From assembly GCA_964421565.1 (NCBI GenBank), contig CAYQXJ010000005.1, positions 124,001 through 188,000 of the forward strand: a stretch of 64,000 nucleotides of DNA, in the 5' to 3' direction. Positions 42,617-51,414 of this stretch are shown piece after piece; position 1 is the first letter of the stretch; each line of letters begins with the position of its first letter. Under the pieces are notes generated by a model. It was not told the origin of the DNA. It did not search any database and worked only from the letters and a program-made list of their open reading frames with translations. The DNA comes from CAYQXJ01 sp964421565. Its GTDB lineage: Bacteria > Planctomycetota > Brocadiia > SM23-32. A program made the position numbers and the translations under genes.

Positions 42617-42775
42617 ACATGCATGATAATGGACGTATAAAGGGTCCTAATGATGCAGTAGCTCGCCCCGCGGCAGGTGCGCCGGAGCATGTGCGTAGAC
42701 GCACTGCCCCTGCGCCCCCGCGTGAGCGGCCGGGATGAATGCGCGGGACGGACCGGTAATGCAGCGATCCATGAC
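42595..42775 (-). ncRNA. Candidate structured ncRNA, about 181 nt, 6S-RNA-like
   Basis: A perfect TTGACG/TATAAT promoter (17-base spacing) should start transcription near 42775, and a strong terminator ends it at 42595. The RNA folds on itself. The closing stem pairs AUGGA-u-CG at the 5' side with CGUCCAU near the 3' side. A second stem pairs GGUCC with GGACC. A large open bubble follows (about 22 nt on the 5' side, 13 nt on the 3' side). The apical arm then pairs GCUC/GAGC, CGCGG/CCGCG, GCGC/GCGC, GGGGCA/UGCUCC and GUGCG/CGCAC with small bulges and loop UCUA. Closing stem, central bubble and long interrupted arm at about 180 nt is the layout of 6S RNA (ssrS), which binds sigma70 RNA polymerase. 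A 41-codon frame inside (ATG 42772) would be leaderless and looks unlike a protein. Confidence 0.6.
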
Positions 42776-42781
42776 GGCGGG

Positions 42782-42810
42782 ATTATAGCCCGGCGCGCGC
42801 GGCCCGTCAA
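42782..42810 (-). promoter_or_regulatory. Strong sigma70-type promoter of the ncRNA
   Basis: On the minus strand TTGACG (42810-42805) and TATAAT (42787-42782) are spaced by exactly 17 bases, with a very GC-rich spacer and discriminator. The predicted start is near 42775. A GC-rich discriminator is common at growth-rate-controlled RNA promoters. Confidence 0.8.
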
Positions 42811-42970
42811 TACTGAACATCCGGAGAGCCCGCCGGGACTGAACCTGCGAGGGCATATGCGCACCAATGGGGAGCGTCCGGCCGACTCCGCGCGGGTTGA
42901 CAACCGGGCCCGGGCAGCCGACAATTGCCGAACGCTGACCCCCGTTCACCCGAGACGGAGGCCGCCCCAC

Positions 42971-45940
42971 GTGGCAGAGGCGCAGAATACCGAGCCATCC
43001 GTAGCAGATGCCGAGCCGGCCCCCAGGCGCGCCCTGCTGCTGATGTTCTTTCTCTCGGGCATCAGTGCGCTCATCTACCAGGTGGTCTGGGTGCGCATGC
43101 TCGGTCTGGTCTTCGGCGTCACCACGCTCGCCGTAAGCACCGTGTTGAGCGCCTTCATGGCAGGGCTCGCGATCGGCAGCTACCTGGGCGGGCGTTTCGT
43201 GGACCGTCGGGACGACCCGCTTCGCCTCTTCGCCGGGCTTCAGTTCGGCATCGGACTGTTCGGCCTGCTGTTCCCTGCCCTCGTGTGGTTGCTGACCGCC
43301 CTTTACGTGGCGGTCTACCGGCATTGGCAGGCGGACTTCGCCGTGCTGAGCCTGCTGCGATTCGTGTTCGCCTTCGGCCTGCTTCTGATCCCCACCACAC
43401 TGATGGGAGCCACGTTGCCCGTGATCGTGCGTGGCTACGTGCGCCGTCTTGACAGGCTCGGCGCAGACGTGGGGGCTCTATACAGCATGAACAACTGGGG
43501 TGCGGTGCTCGGGGCGCTGGCGGCTGGCTTTCTGTTGATGGAGCTGGTCGGCGTGCGCGCGACCGGCTGGCTGGCGGCGCTGGTGAGCCTGAGCCTCGGC
43601 ACGGCCGCACTGAGCATGCACAAGAAGCGCGCGCCGGCTGCCGAACCGCTCGAGCGCGCCGCCGGGGAGGCCAATGAGGGCGAGGGCATTGGTGAAGATG
43701 CCTACCCTCGATACGTGCTGCCCGTGGTGCTCGCCGTCTTCGCGCTGGAGGGGTTCACGTCCCTTGCGTACGAAGTGGTGTGGACAAGGATTCTTGCGGC
43801 ACTCGGCATCGTCATCACTGTATACGCCTATGCCCTGGTGGTGGCGACGTTCATCGCAGGGCTCGCGGTCGGCAGCTTCCTGATCAGCAGAATCCTGGAC
43901 CGCCGTCGCGACCTGCTGGCGTGGCTCGCGGGGCTGGAGTTGGCCATCGGCGCGGCGGCACTGGCGCTTTTGCCGCTGTTCCTTCACATGCGCGATGCGG
44001 CCGTTGCCGCCCGCATTCCCCAGGGCGCGCCCCTTTCAGCCTGGGCGAAGCTTGTCTCCACCAGCGCCCTCTGGATCGGCCTGGCACTGCTGGTGCCGAC
44101 CACCCTGATGGGGGCCACAATGCCGCTGGTGAGTAAGATTTACACCACGAGCTTCCGCGACCTGGGGCGTCGCATCGGGAAGATCGGCTTTCTGGACACC
44201 GTCGGCTCCATCTTCGGCGCCTTCGCAGGGGGCTTTATCCTCATCCCACTGCTCGGCATGCAACCCAGCATAGTGGCCCTGGCTATCACGAACGTGGCGC
44301 TCGGCCTCGCCATTCTCATCGTGCATCCGGGCCTGAGGGGCCGCTGGAAGGCCGCCGTCTGCGCGGTGGTGCTTGCCGGGACGCTCGGCGCGTCAGCCGC
44401 GCTGCCCGCCCGCGTGGTGTATGCCCCGCGCTTCGAGATGCAGAGCCACGTTTTGGACTACGAAGAGAGCGCGGACGCCACCGTGGTGGTGCGCCGATAC
44501 GTGGACGGGGCGAAGACGCTGGACATCAACGGGGTCGCCGTCGCAGGCACCGGCCCATCGCTTCTTCCCAGCCAGATCATCCAGGGCCACCTACCCGTGC
44601 TGCTTTACGAGTCAGTCTTCGGCGAGCGACCCGGCCGGATCGCGACCATCGGCATCGGCAGCGCGCATACCAGTTGGTGCCTGAGCCGACACGGAGCCCC
44701 GGTGCGGTGCATCGAGTTGGTGCCCGCAGTCGTGCGCGCTGCAAAGGAGCATTTCCGTTCGGTCAACCACAACGTTTTCAGCGAACCGAACTACGAGGTG
44801 ATCATCCAGGACGGTCGCAACTACGTTCTCGCCGCGCCCGAGACCTACGACATCATCACCGACGACAGCATCCACCCCGGCCATGCCGGCAGCGCCGCGC
44901 TCTACACGCGCGACTTCTTCGAGGACGCACGCAGCTGCCTCGGCGGGCAGGGCATGGTGTCGGTCTGGGTGCCCCTTTACAAGCTGAGGGCGGACGACCT
45001 GAAGATGGTCTTCCGCGGCTTTCAGGATGTCTTCCCGCACACCAGCGTCTGGTTCCTGCCGAAATTGCGCAACCAGCATTTGCTCCTCGTCGGCATGACG
45101 TCGCCGCTGCGCATCGACTACACGCGATTCACCGAGGGCTTCACGCGGCCGGCGGTCGCGGGCGACTTCGCGGCGATCGAGCTGCGCAACTCGCACCTGC
45201 TGCTCAGCTCCCTGATGCTCGACGAGGGAGCGGTGAGGGAGTACTGCGGCGAGGGGCCGCGCCACACCGACAACCGCCCGCGTCTGGAGTTCACCAGCGC
45301 CCGGGCCCGTGTACTTCGCGACGAGACAACCGGCACGAACCTTGCCGAGCTGCTGCTCTATCGGGCCGACGTCACCGACTCCCTGATCGGCCTCGGCGAA
45401 CTGGCGGCCGCAGCGGAGGTCGGCCAGGAGCTGGACCGCCAGCGAGCAGCCACCGACTACCTGCTGCAGGGCCTTGTGGCGGACTGGGTGGCGCAGCCGC
45501 GGCTGGCGGCCCAGGCGGCAAGGCAGGCGCTGGCGGTGGACCCGCGCAGCGCCTACGCACGTGAGCTTCTCGGCTCTGCCTATGCCAACGAGGCCCAGAT
45601 GCTGTATTGGGGGGCCGGCCGTGCCGCACAGGCATTGGAACGCTGCGAGCAGAGCCTGCGCGCCAATCCGCATAACCCCCCGGCGGCGGTGCTGAAGGCG
45701 AAGATCCTGGCCGACGAAGGACGCCTGCAGGGGGCGATCGACGTGTTGAAGGAAGCCTTGCAGCATGACCCCTCGTACGTCGTTGCCCACGTCCAACTGG
45801 CCCGCCTCTACGAAGCCGCCGGGGCCCTGCAGCAAGCCAGCCGGCAGGTGCGGCGCGTGCTCGAACTGATGCCCGGCGAGCCGCAGGCGGAACGCAAGCT
45901 GCGCGAGCTGCAGTCCCGCATGCACGCGCCGGCCGGTTGA
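42971..45940 (+). CDS. Fused MFS-like transporter / spermidine synthase-like / TPR protein
   Basis: A 989-residue three-part protein. Residues about 20-470 are membrane-embedded, in two similar halves: SGISALIYQVVWVRMLGLVF and, later, GFTSLAYEVVWTRILAALGI, each followed by an 'F-x-A-G-L-A-x-G-S' helix. Residues about 480-760 resemble the spermidine synthase fold, with IATIGIGSAHTSWCLSRHG, RCIELVPAVV and IITDDSIHPGHAGSAALYT. The last 200 residues are TPR repeats ending in LQQASRQVRRVLELMPGEPQ. Such fusions are common in some environmental phyla and have no known substrate; a polyamine link is unproven. The GTG at 42971 was chosen because GGAGG lies about 9 bases upstream; the open frame runs back to 42677 across the ncRNA gene. 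Confidence 0.85.
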   Translation: MAEAQNTEPSVADAEPAPRRALLLMFFLSGISALIYQVVWVRMLGLVFGVTTLAVSTVLSAFMAGLAIGSYLGGRFVDRRDDPLRLFAGLQFGIGLFGLLFPALVWLLTALYVAVYRHWQADFAVLSLLRFVFAFGLLLIPTTLMGATLPVIVRGYVRRLDRLGADVGALYSMNNWGAVLGALAAGFLLMELVGVRATGWLAALVSLSLGTAALSMHKKRAPAAEPLERAAGEANEGEGIGEDAYPRYVLPVVLAVFALEGFTSLAYEVVWTRILAALGIVITVYAYALVVATFIAGLAVGSFLISRILDRRRDLLAWLAGLELAIGAAALALLPLFLHMRDAAVAARIPQGAPLSAWAKLVSTSALWIGLALLVPTTLMGATMPLVSKIYTTSFRDLGRRIGKIGFLDTVGSIFGAFAGGFILIPLLGMQPSIVALAITNVALGLAILIVHPGLRGRWKAAVCAVVLAGTLGASAALPARVVYAPRFEMQSHVLDYEESADATVVVRRYVDGAKTLDINGVAVAGTGPSLLPSQIIQGHLPVLLYESVFGERPGRIATIGIGSAHTSWCLSRHGAPVRCIELVPAVVRAAKEHFRSVNHNVFSEPNYEVIIQDGRNYVLAAPETYDIITDDSIHPGHAGSAALYTRDFFEDARSCLGGQGMVSVWVPLYKLRADDLKMVFRGFQDVFPHTSVWFLPKLRNQHLLLVGMTSPLRIDYTRFTEGFTRPAVAGDFAAIELRNSHLLLSSLMLDEGAVREYCGEGPRHTDNRPRLEFTSARARVLRDETTGTNLAELLLYRADVTDSLIGLGELAAAAEVGQELDRQRAATDYLLQGLVADWVAQPRLAAQAARQALAVDPRSAYARELLGSAYANEAQMLYWGAGRAAQALERCEQSLRANPHNPPAAVLKAKILADEGRLQGAIDVLKEALQHDPSYVVAHVQLARLYEAAGALQQASRQVRRVLELMPGEPQAERKLRELQSRMHAPAG

Positions 45941-45960
45941 GCCTGCCAGCGCCGGCAGGC
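45941..45960. repeat. Inverted repeat after the MFS/spermidine synthase fusion gene
   Basis: GCCTGCC and GGCAGGC form a 7-bp stem around a 6-base loop, directly after the stop codon. No T-run follows, so it is a stem-loop of uncertain role rather than a clear terminator. It ends 27 bases before the next start codon. Confidence 0.5.
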
Positions 45961-45987
45961 GGGCCACCAACCCAAACGGAGCAAAAG

Positions 45988-46749
45988 ATGCAGATCGCCG
46001 GTCGCAATCAACCCCTCTCCGAGATGTCGCTCGCTGACGGATTCTGTGCTCTCAGAGACGCCGGGGCCGACGCGGTCGAACTCTGCCACGAGCACCCGGC
46101 CATGGCCCCGCAGCTCATGGACGAGGCGGTCGCGCGCAAGATCGCTGAATCCCTCACCGAAGCGCGGCTCAATGCATCTGCCGTCGGCTGGCACTGCGAC
46201 TACATTGCCGACGATGAGAACTACCGCCGCATCCAGCAGATCATCCCCCTGGCGCCGCTTTTCGGCACCGACGTTTTCATCACAGCGTGCGTGGCACGCG
46301 GCGGAACCGCTGACCCGCAACGGCGCCTTGTGGAACGGACGCGACGGCTCTGCGAACTGGCCCGCAGCGCCGGCGTGCGACTCGCCGTGGAATACGAGCC
46401 GAACTTCATCATCGACGATGCCGAATCGCTTCTGCGGCTGATGGACGCCGTCGGCAGCGACGCCCTGGCAGCGAACCTGGACCTGGGGCACGCCTTCCTG
46501 CAGGAGAGCGACCCGCTCGATGCCATCCGGCGCCTCGGCAACCGCATTGTCCACTGTCATGTGGAGGGCATGGCAACCGGCGTGCACAGGCACCTGCTGC
46601 CCTGGGAGGGCGAGATGGACCTGCAGGCATGCGTCTGCGCGCTGCGGGAGGTCGGCTTCGACGGAGCGCTCGCGCTGGACCTCTACGGCGTGGACTACGC
46701 GGCGGTGGCGCCCCGTTGCTTCGAGTATCTGAGACGGTTCACGGGCTGA
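45988..46749 (+). CDS. Sugar phosphate isomerase/epimerase-like TIM barrel
   Basis: A 253-residue protein of the AP-endonuclease-2-like TIM-barrel group. Likely metal ligands lie in LAVEYEPNF (Glu), AANLDLGHAFL (Asp/His), RIVHCHVEG (His) and the late GALALDLYG region where the family has Glu. The related enzymes are xylose isomerase-like epimerases, inosose isomerases and tagatose epimerases. The substrate is not clear. The start ATG at 45988 lies 8 bases after an ACGGAGC. It follows the fusion gene by 47 bases and could be read through from it. Confidence 0.85.
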   Translation: MQIAGRNQPLSEMSLADGFCALRDAGADAVELCHEHPAMAPQLMDEAVARKIAESLTEARLNASAVGWHCDYIADDENYRRIQQIIPLAPLFGTDVFITACVARGGTADPQRRLVERTRRLCELARSAGVRLAVEYEPNFIIDDAESLLRLMDAVGSDALAANLDLGHAFLQESDPLDAIRRLGNRIVHCHVEGMATGVHRHLLPWEGEMDLQACVCALREVGFDGALALDLYGVDYAAVAPRCFEYLRRFTG

Positions 46750-46834
46750 TGGCCGCAAGGCCGGACGGCGTGAAACTTTACTGCCGGGGTGCGTGATGGG
46801 GTAGAATGGCCCCGTTCAGGCAGAAAGCCACAAC

Positions 46835-47920
46835 ATGAGCGCCAGGCCACCGAGCATACTGATCGTTGACGACGAGCTGCAGGATCGCGAGACTATGGCG
46901 CGCGCCCTGCACGAGGCCGGTTACAGCGAGGTCGTGCGGGCCGAAAACGCGAGCATGGCACGCCACTGCCTGCAGAGCGTCGGCCCGTTTGCCCTGGTGA
47001 TCTGCAACATCCGCATGCCGGACGAGAGCGGCCTGAAGTTGCTGGAGGAACTGGCGCCCATGGCGCCGGAGACGGTCGTGATGATGGAGACATCCGGCCA
47101 CGGGCTGATGACGGCGATCGAGGCGCTCAAGCTCGGCGCTTACGATTACCTGCTCAAGCCCTTCGACGTCGAAGCCCTCCAACTGTCGGTGGGCAACGTC
47201 CTCAAACGCCGCCAGCGCGAACTGGAGGAACGCTCGGACCGACACCGCTTCGAGGAGATGCTCGAGGCGCGCCTCAACACGCTGCAGAAGACCCGCAAGG
47301 CGCTGCTGCGGGCCATCTGCCGACTGGCGGAGTTCGGGCGACCCCAGGCGCACGTGCACCCCGAACGCGTAGCGCGTTACAGCTACCTGATCGCCGAACA
47401 GCTCGCTCACAACTCGCCCTACGCGCCGTTCGTGACCCGTGAGTTCCTGCACAATATCAGCGAGTGCGCCGTGCTGCACGATATCGGCAAACTCGCCCTG
47501 CCCTCGAGCCTGCTGCAAAAACCGGCTGCCCTGACAGCCGAGGAGCGGCAGAGCGCCGAACAGCACGCCGAGCTGGGTCGCGAGATATGTCAGTCCGTCC
47601 GTGAAGAGGTCGACTCAGAGGAGGGCGATTTCATCCGCATGGCCATCGAGGTCACCGGCAGTCACCACGAGCGCTGGGACGGCGGCGGCTATCCGGACGG
47701 GTTGGCGGGCACCGACATACCGCTCAGCGGGCGGATTGTCGGCGTGGCGGACTTCTACGACGTGCTGCGGCGACCGATGGTCTACCGGCCTGAGGTCTTC
47801 CCCCGCGAGGAAGTTGCCGCGAAGATCCAGCAGCAGGCGGGCAGCAAGTTCGACCCCGTCGTGGTCCGGGCCTTCCTGGACGTGGCCAGCGCCGTCTCCG
47901 AGGCGGAGGGGGCGGAATAG
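46835..47920 (+). CDS. Receiver-HD-GYP protein with Asn at the phosphorylation site
   Basis: A 361-residue regulator. The receiver has the acidic pair in ILIVDDELQDRE and the Lys in YDYLLKPFD. At the phosphoacceptor position it reads LVICNIRMPDESG, with Asn in place of Asp (AAC codon, clear in the DNA). A coiled linker leads to an HD domain with AVLHDIGKLALP and SHHERWDGGGYPDGLAG, the HD-GYP signature for cyclic-di-GMP phosphodiesterases. RIVGVADFYDVLRRP is also typical. The receiver therefore cannot be phosphorylated at the normal residue and may be locked or respond to protein binding. A weak promoter-like TAGAAT lies at 46802. Confidence 0.92.
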   Translation: MSARPPSILIVDDELQDRETMARALHEAGYSEVVRAENASMARHCLQSVGPFALVICNIRMPDESGLKLLEELAPMAPETVVMMETSGHGLMTAIEALKLGAYDYLLKPFDVEALQLSVGNVLKRRQRELEERSDRHRFEEMLEARLNTLQKTRKALLRAICRLAEFGRPQAHVHPERVARYSYLIAEQLAHNSPYAPFVTREFLHNISECAVLHDIGKLALPSSLLQKPAALTAEERQSAEQHAELGREICQSVREEVDSEEGDFIRMAIEVTGSHHERWDGGGYPDGLAGTDIPLSGRIVGVADFYDVLRRPMVYRPEVFPREEVAAKIQQQAGSKFDPVVVRAFLDVASAVSEAEGAE

Positions 47921-47931
47921 GGGGCCGGCGA

Positions 47932-49023
47932 TCACTCCTCGCCGCTGTGGCCTTGCTCCCTGCCGTTTGAGGTCTCGGCCTCTTCCTGCTGCCGCATCAG
48001 GTGAACGCGCAGCATCTCGCCGCGCTTGCCGAGCTCAGCGAGGTAGTATCCGACCCCGGCGGTCACGTACATGCGCGTGCTGCCCCTGCGGAACAGACCG
48101 CGCTCCATGAAGCGCCCCAGCAGGCCGGGCACGAAGACGGAGCCGAGGCGAGGTATCTTCACCCGCCCGCCGTGGGTGTGCCCCACGAAGCCGAGGTCGA
48201 CGCCGAGCCGCTCGAAGTGCAGGATGTTATCCGGTGTATGGCCGAGGCCGATCACAAACCGGTCGCAGACGGGATCGGGCAGCGGCGCTTTGTCCCATGG
48301 CAGTTCCAACCCGACCAGCGTCAGCCCCGTGCCCGGCACATCGTGGAATTCGTTCGCCAGCAGACGCACTCCGTGGCGCTGCGCCAGGTGCGCGACGAGC
48401 GCGGCCCGTCCCTTTTCAAAGTCGTGGTTGCCGCGCACGCAGAAGACGCCGTACCGCGTGCGTACCGCCCCGAGAGCGCGCATCACCTCCGGCAGGCGGT
48501 CGCTGTCCTCCCCCAGGTCGCCCAGCACCAGCACTAGGTCGAAAAGCTCCTCCTCGTCCAGCTTCTGCAGGGCGTCGGTGAGCGTGCGCAGCCGCTCGTC
48601 CGTCGTGCAGTGCAGGTCCGAAAGGGCCACCACGGCCAGCCGGTCGCAACCCTCGGGCAAGCCTTCCATGTGCAGGTGACAGTCCTGCAGCACGATCTTT
48701 TCGCTCAGGGGGCGCACGTCGTGTTCATGATGCGACTCGCGGACGCGCCTCACCCCCCATTTGTACGGGACCAGGAAGTGGAGCACCGTTAGCCATCCGA
48801 CCACCCCGGTCACCATGCAGAGCACCCACACGGCATCCGTGCGCAGCTCGAAGACGTGATAGATCAGCGCCGGCGCCGGCAGCAACAAGACTGGTGGCAG
48901 CGCCAGCGCCAACCGCGCCGCCGTGCCCGTCAGTGTGCGCGAGTACGAGCCGAAGAGCCGGTTTATGGCCTCAAAGACGAGCACTGCTTCGCCCAGAATA
49001 ACCCCGATCAACACCAGTGGCAT
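47932..49023 (-). CDS. Membrane-anchored metallophosphoesterase
   Basis: A 363-residue protein. About three hydrophobic helices occupy residues 1-90, starting with LVLIGVILGEAVLVFEAI. The phosphoesterase domain follows with all metal motifs: VALSDLHCT (D-x-H), LVLGDLGED (GD), VRGNHDFE (GNHD), GLGHTPDN (H) and FVGHTHGGRVKIP (GHxH). It is like YkuE/YaeI-type enzymes that act on membrane-linked phosphoesters. The ATG at 49023 has GGGGAGG upstream. The C-terminus is charged and Glu-rich. Confidence 0.9.
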   Translation of the reverse strand: MPLVLIGVILGEAVLVFEAINRLFGSYSRTLTGTAARLALALPPVLLLPAPALIYHVFELRTDAVWVLCMVTGVVGWLTVLHFLVPYKWGVRRVRESHHEHDVRPLSEKIVLQDCHLHMEGLPEGCDRLAVVALSDLHCTTDERLRTLTDALQKLDEEELFDLVLVLGDLGEDSDRLPEVMRALGAVRTRYGVFCVRGNHDFEKGRAALVAHLAQRHGVRLLANEFHDVPGTGLTLVGLELPWDKAPLPDPVCDRFVIGLGHTPDNILHFERLGVDLGFVGHTHGGRVKIPRLGSVFVPGLLGRFMERGLFRRGSTRMYVTAGVGYYLAELGKRGEMLRVHLMRQQEEAETSNGREQGHSGEE

Positions 49024-49141
49024 GTGGCCTCCCCGGTGGCGCGTGGCGCTCGGACCGCATCCGACGGTCAATGACTCTTAGCACTGATCCATTCTACCCC
49101 CATGCCCCAAGCGCAGCCAAGGCATGCCTTTGCGCGCCGCT

Positions 49142-49170
49142 TTGACACACCCCAGCGGGCCGCGTAGTAT
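49142..49170 (+). promoter_or_regulatory. Sigma70-type promoter for the URO-D-like gene
   Basis: A perfect TTGACA (49142-49147) and TAGTAT (49165-49170) are spaced by 17 bases. The predicted start near 49177 is downstream of the first ATG in the open frame (49124), so the true start must be the ATG at 49211. Confidence 0.7.
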
Positions 49171-49210
49171 GCTCTGTCGCCGCCTTGCCCCCACACGCCA
49201 GAGACATGCC

Positions 49211-50344
49211 ATGGATGCCCTCACCCCGCGCGAACGTTGGATTCGAACACTCAGGTTCGAGCCGGTCGACAAGGTGCCCTTCAGCCCGGGCTGGCCGCGC
49301 CAGTCCACGCGCGAGCGCTGGCGCGGCGAGGGGCTGCCCGAGCAGGCGGACTGGTTCAGCGAGCTCTGCGACCGGATCGGCGTGACTCCCGAGGCGAGCC
49401 GGCCCCACATCGCCCACGGCATCAGCTTCCGGATGATCCCGGAGTTCGAGGAGAAAGTGCTCGATCATCGCGACGGGCACTATGTCGTTCAGGACTGGAA
49501 GGGGAACATCTGCGAGATCTCCGATGAGTTCGACGTCACCTACCTGCGCAACGCCATCGACTTCGTCACGCGGAAGTGGATCAAGCTGCCCGTTGAGACT
49601 CGCAGAGACTGGGAGGAGATGAAGGAGCGCTACGACCCCGATGTGCCGGCTCGCTCGCCGGACGACTTCGAGGAGCGCTGCCGCCGCCTGCGCGAGCGGG
49701 ACTACGTCTCCACCGCTGCCTTCCCCGGTCCTTTCTGGCAGATCCGCGAGTGGGTCGGGTTCGAACGCCTGTGCACCATGTTCATTGATGAGCCGCGCTG
49801 GCTACGCGAGATGGTGGAGTTCTGGACGGAGTTCGTCTCCCGCACGCTGGCCCCCCTGCTGAGGGCCGAAGCGCTCGACCACTTGATGATCAGCGAGGAC
49901 ATGGCCTACAAGCAGAAGCCCATGATCTCGCCGGCCATGGCCCGTGATTTCCTGAAGCCCACGTACGACCGATGGACGGCCGAGGCCCGCGCCGGGGGCG
50001 TGAGCATCGTGAACATGGACAGCGACGGGCGGATCGACCAGCTCATCCCCATCTGGATCGACGCCGGCTTCGACGCCTGCAACCCCATCGAGGTGGCGGC
50101 CGGCAACGACATCAATGCCATGCGCCGGCAGTTCGGCCGCGATATCGCCTACATCGGCGGCGTGGACAAGCGCGCCATCGCCAAGGGCGGACGCGTCATC
50201 GAGCTGGAGCTGGAGCGCGTCTCGCCCGTCGTCCGCGACGGTGGCTACATACCGAGCTGCGACCACGGCGTCCCGAACGACGTCTCGTGGCCGGACTTCG
50301 TCCACTACTCGCGCCGTCTGGCGGAGTGGACAGGCTGGCTCTAA
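49211..50344 (+). CDS. URO-D/MtaA-family protein, probable methyltransferase
   Basis: A 377-residue protein of the uroporphyrinogen decarboxylase superfamily. It opens with LTPRERWIRTLRFEPVDKVP, the usual 'R-x-x-x-x-L-x-F-x-x-x-D-R-V-P' start of the MtaA/URO-D-like group. LMISEDMAYKQKPMISPAM and ARAGGVSVNMDSDG-like elements and PIEVAAGNDI follow. True HemE is better conserved in its N-terminal 'R-Q-A-G-R' motif, which is missing here (WPRQSTRERW lies in its place). Many such proteins move methyl groups to or from corrinoids or thiols; the substrate is unknown. It converges on ychF with a 4-base overlap. A second family member lies at 62441-63472. Confidence 0.85.
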   Translation: MDALTPRERWIRTLRFEPVDKVPFSPGWPRQSTRERWRGEGLPEQADWFSELCDRIGVTPEASRPHIAHGISFRMIPEFEEKVLDHRDGHYVVQDWKGNICEISDEFDVTYLRNAIDFVTRKWIKLPVETRRDWEEMKERYDPDVPARSPDDFEERCRRLRERDYVSTAAFPGPFWQIREWVGFERLCTMFIDEPRWLREMVEFWTEFVSRTLAPLLRAEALDHLMISEDMAYKQKPMISPAMARDFLKPTYDRWTAEARAGGVSIVNMDSDGRIDQLIPIWIDAGFDACNPIEVAAGNDINAMRRQFGRDIAYIGGVDKRAIAKGGRVIELELERVSPVVRDGGYIPSCDHGVPNDVSWPDFVHYSRRLAEWTGWL

Positions 50345-51414
50345 CGACTGAAGTGGAAGGTGATCACGTCACCGTCCTGCACCTCGTAGTCCTTGCCTTC
50401 CATCCGCAGCCTGCCGGCCGACTTCGCTTCTTTCAGGCCGCCCAGCTCCAGCAGTTCCTCGCAACCAACGACTTCGGCCCGGATGAAACCTTCCTGGATG
50501 TCGGAGTGTATCTTGCCCGCCGCCTCGGGAGCCGTTGCGCCGGCGCGCACCGTCCAGGCGTGCAACTGCTCGGAGACGTATGTGAAGAACGTGCGCAGCC
50601 CAAGCGCGTCGGAGCAGGCGCACACGAGCCGCCCGCTGGCGGGCTCCTCCAGGCCGGCGTCGTCCATGAATGCGGCACGATCCTCCAGCTCCAGTTCGTT
50701 CAGCTCCAGTTCGAACTCGGCGGCGATGCGCAGCGGCGGCGGCTCCACAGCGTTGAGGCCGGCGTGGTCGGCCGGAGCGCCGATCCGCTCTTCGTCGATG
50801 TTCAGAACGCACACGCGCGGCTTCAGCGTGAGGAACGCGTAGTTGCGCAGCCGCTTCTCCTCCAGGGCGTTCATCTCGACGGCGCGCAGGCCGTGCTCCT
50901 GCTCCACGGCGGCCCGGCAGCGCTCCAGCAAGTCCCGCTCAGCCTGCAGGGCTTCTCGGTCTGCGCCCGCGCGCTGCACCTCGGCCTCGATGTTCTCCAA
51001 CCGCTTCTCTATAACCGCCAGGTCGGCCAACAGAAGCTCTTCGGACATGGCGCGATACTCGCGCGCGGGGTCGACCTCGCCGAAGATCTCCGCCACGTAA
51101 GGCGATTCAAAACCGCGCAGCACCATCACGACGGCGTCCGTGTCCCTCAGGGCAGCCATGGCCGCGCCGCTCGGCTCGCCGCCCGTCAGATGGGCGAACA
51201 CGCCGCCGATGTCTTCGAACTGGAGCGTGGCGGGAACGATCTCCTCCGGCTCGAATACCTGCGCCAGGGCGTCCAGCCTGCCGTCCGGCACGCGCACCAC
51301 GCCGACGGCGACCTGCCCGCCGTGGTAGGCCCCGGTGTCTCCATGCGCGCCGGTCAGCAGGTTGAACAGCGTCGTCTTGCCCGACTGCGGCAGCCCGACA
51401 ATGCCGATGGCCAT
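50341..51414 (-). CDS. ychF: Redox-regulated ATPase/GTPase YchF
   Basis: A 357-residue Obg-family P-loop protein. Walker A is GIVGLPQSGKTTLFNLLTG, G3 is FEDIGG and the G4-like VCVLNIDEE deviates from NKxD, as in YchF, which prefers ATP. A coiled domain (residues about 130-210) and a C-terminal TGS domain (KIHSDIQEGFIRAEVV, then DYEVQDGDVITFHFSR) complete the layout. It acts on ribosomes and in stress responses. ATG 51414 has GGAG upstream. Confidence 0.95.
   Translation of the reverse strand: MAIGIVGLPQSGKTTLFNLLTGAHGDTGAYHGGQVAVGVVRVPDGRLDALAQVFEPEEIVPATLQFEDIGGVFAHLTGGEPSGAAMAALRDTDAVVMVLRGFESPYVAEIFGEVDPAREYRAMSEELLLADLAVIEKRLENIEAEVQRAGADREALQAERDLLERCRAAVEQEHGLRAVEMNALEEKRLRNYAFLTLKPRVCVLNIDEERIGAPADHAGLNAVEPPPLRIAAEFELELNELELEDRAAFMDDAGLEEPASGRLVCACSDALGLRTFFTYVSEQLHAWTVRAGATAPEAAGKIHSDIQEGFIRAEVVGCEELLELGGLKEAKSAGRLRMEGKDYEVQDGDVITFHFSR

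Noticed and set aside
42647..42772. Small minus-strand frame of 41 codons with several His near its end, read as a possible attenuator leader peptide
   Set aside because: It would be leaderless, no his gene follows, and the sequence is better explained by RNA stems. Kept only as an alternative to the ncRNA call.
42677..42970. N-terminal extension of the MFS/spermidine synthase fusion
   Set aside because: It crosses the ncRNA gene and its promoter, is low complexity, and a GTG with GGAGG upstream lies at 42971.
45941..45960. Rho-independent terminator after the fusion gene
   Set aside because: A stem-loop is present but no T-run follows, so it was listed only as an inverted repeat.
49124..49211. 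Upstream ATG for the URO-D-like gene
   Set aside because: It lies upstream of a consensus -35/-10 pair at 49142-49170, so it would not be on the main transcript.
49236..49270. tRNA-like T-arm pattern (GGTTCGAG next to ATTCGAAC)
   Set aside because: No acceptor or anticodon arm can be drawn, and the stretch encodes the conserved N-terminus of the URO-D-like protein.
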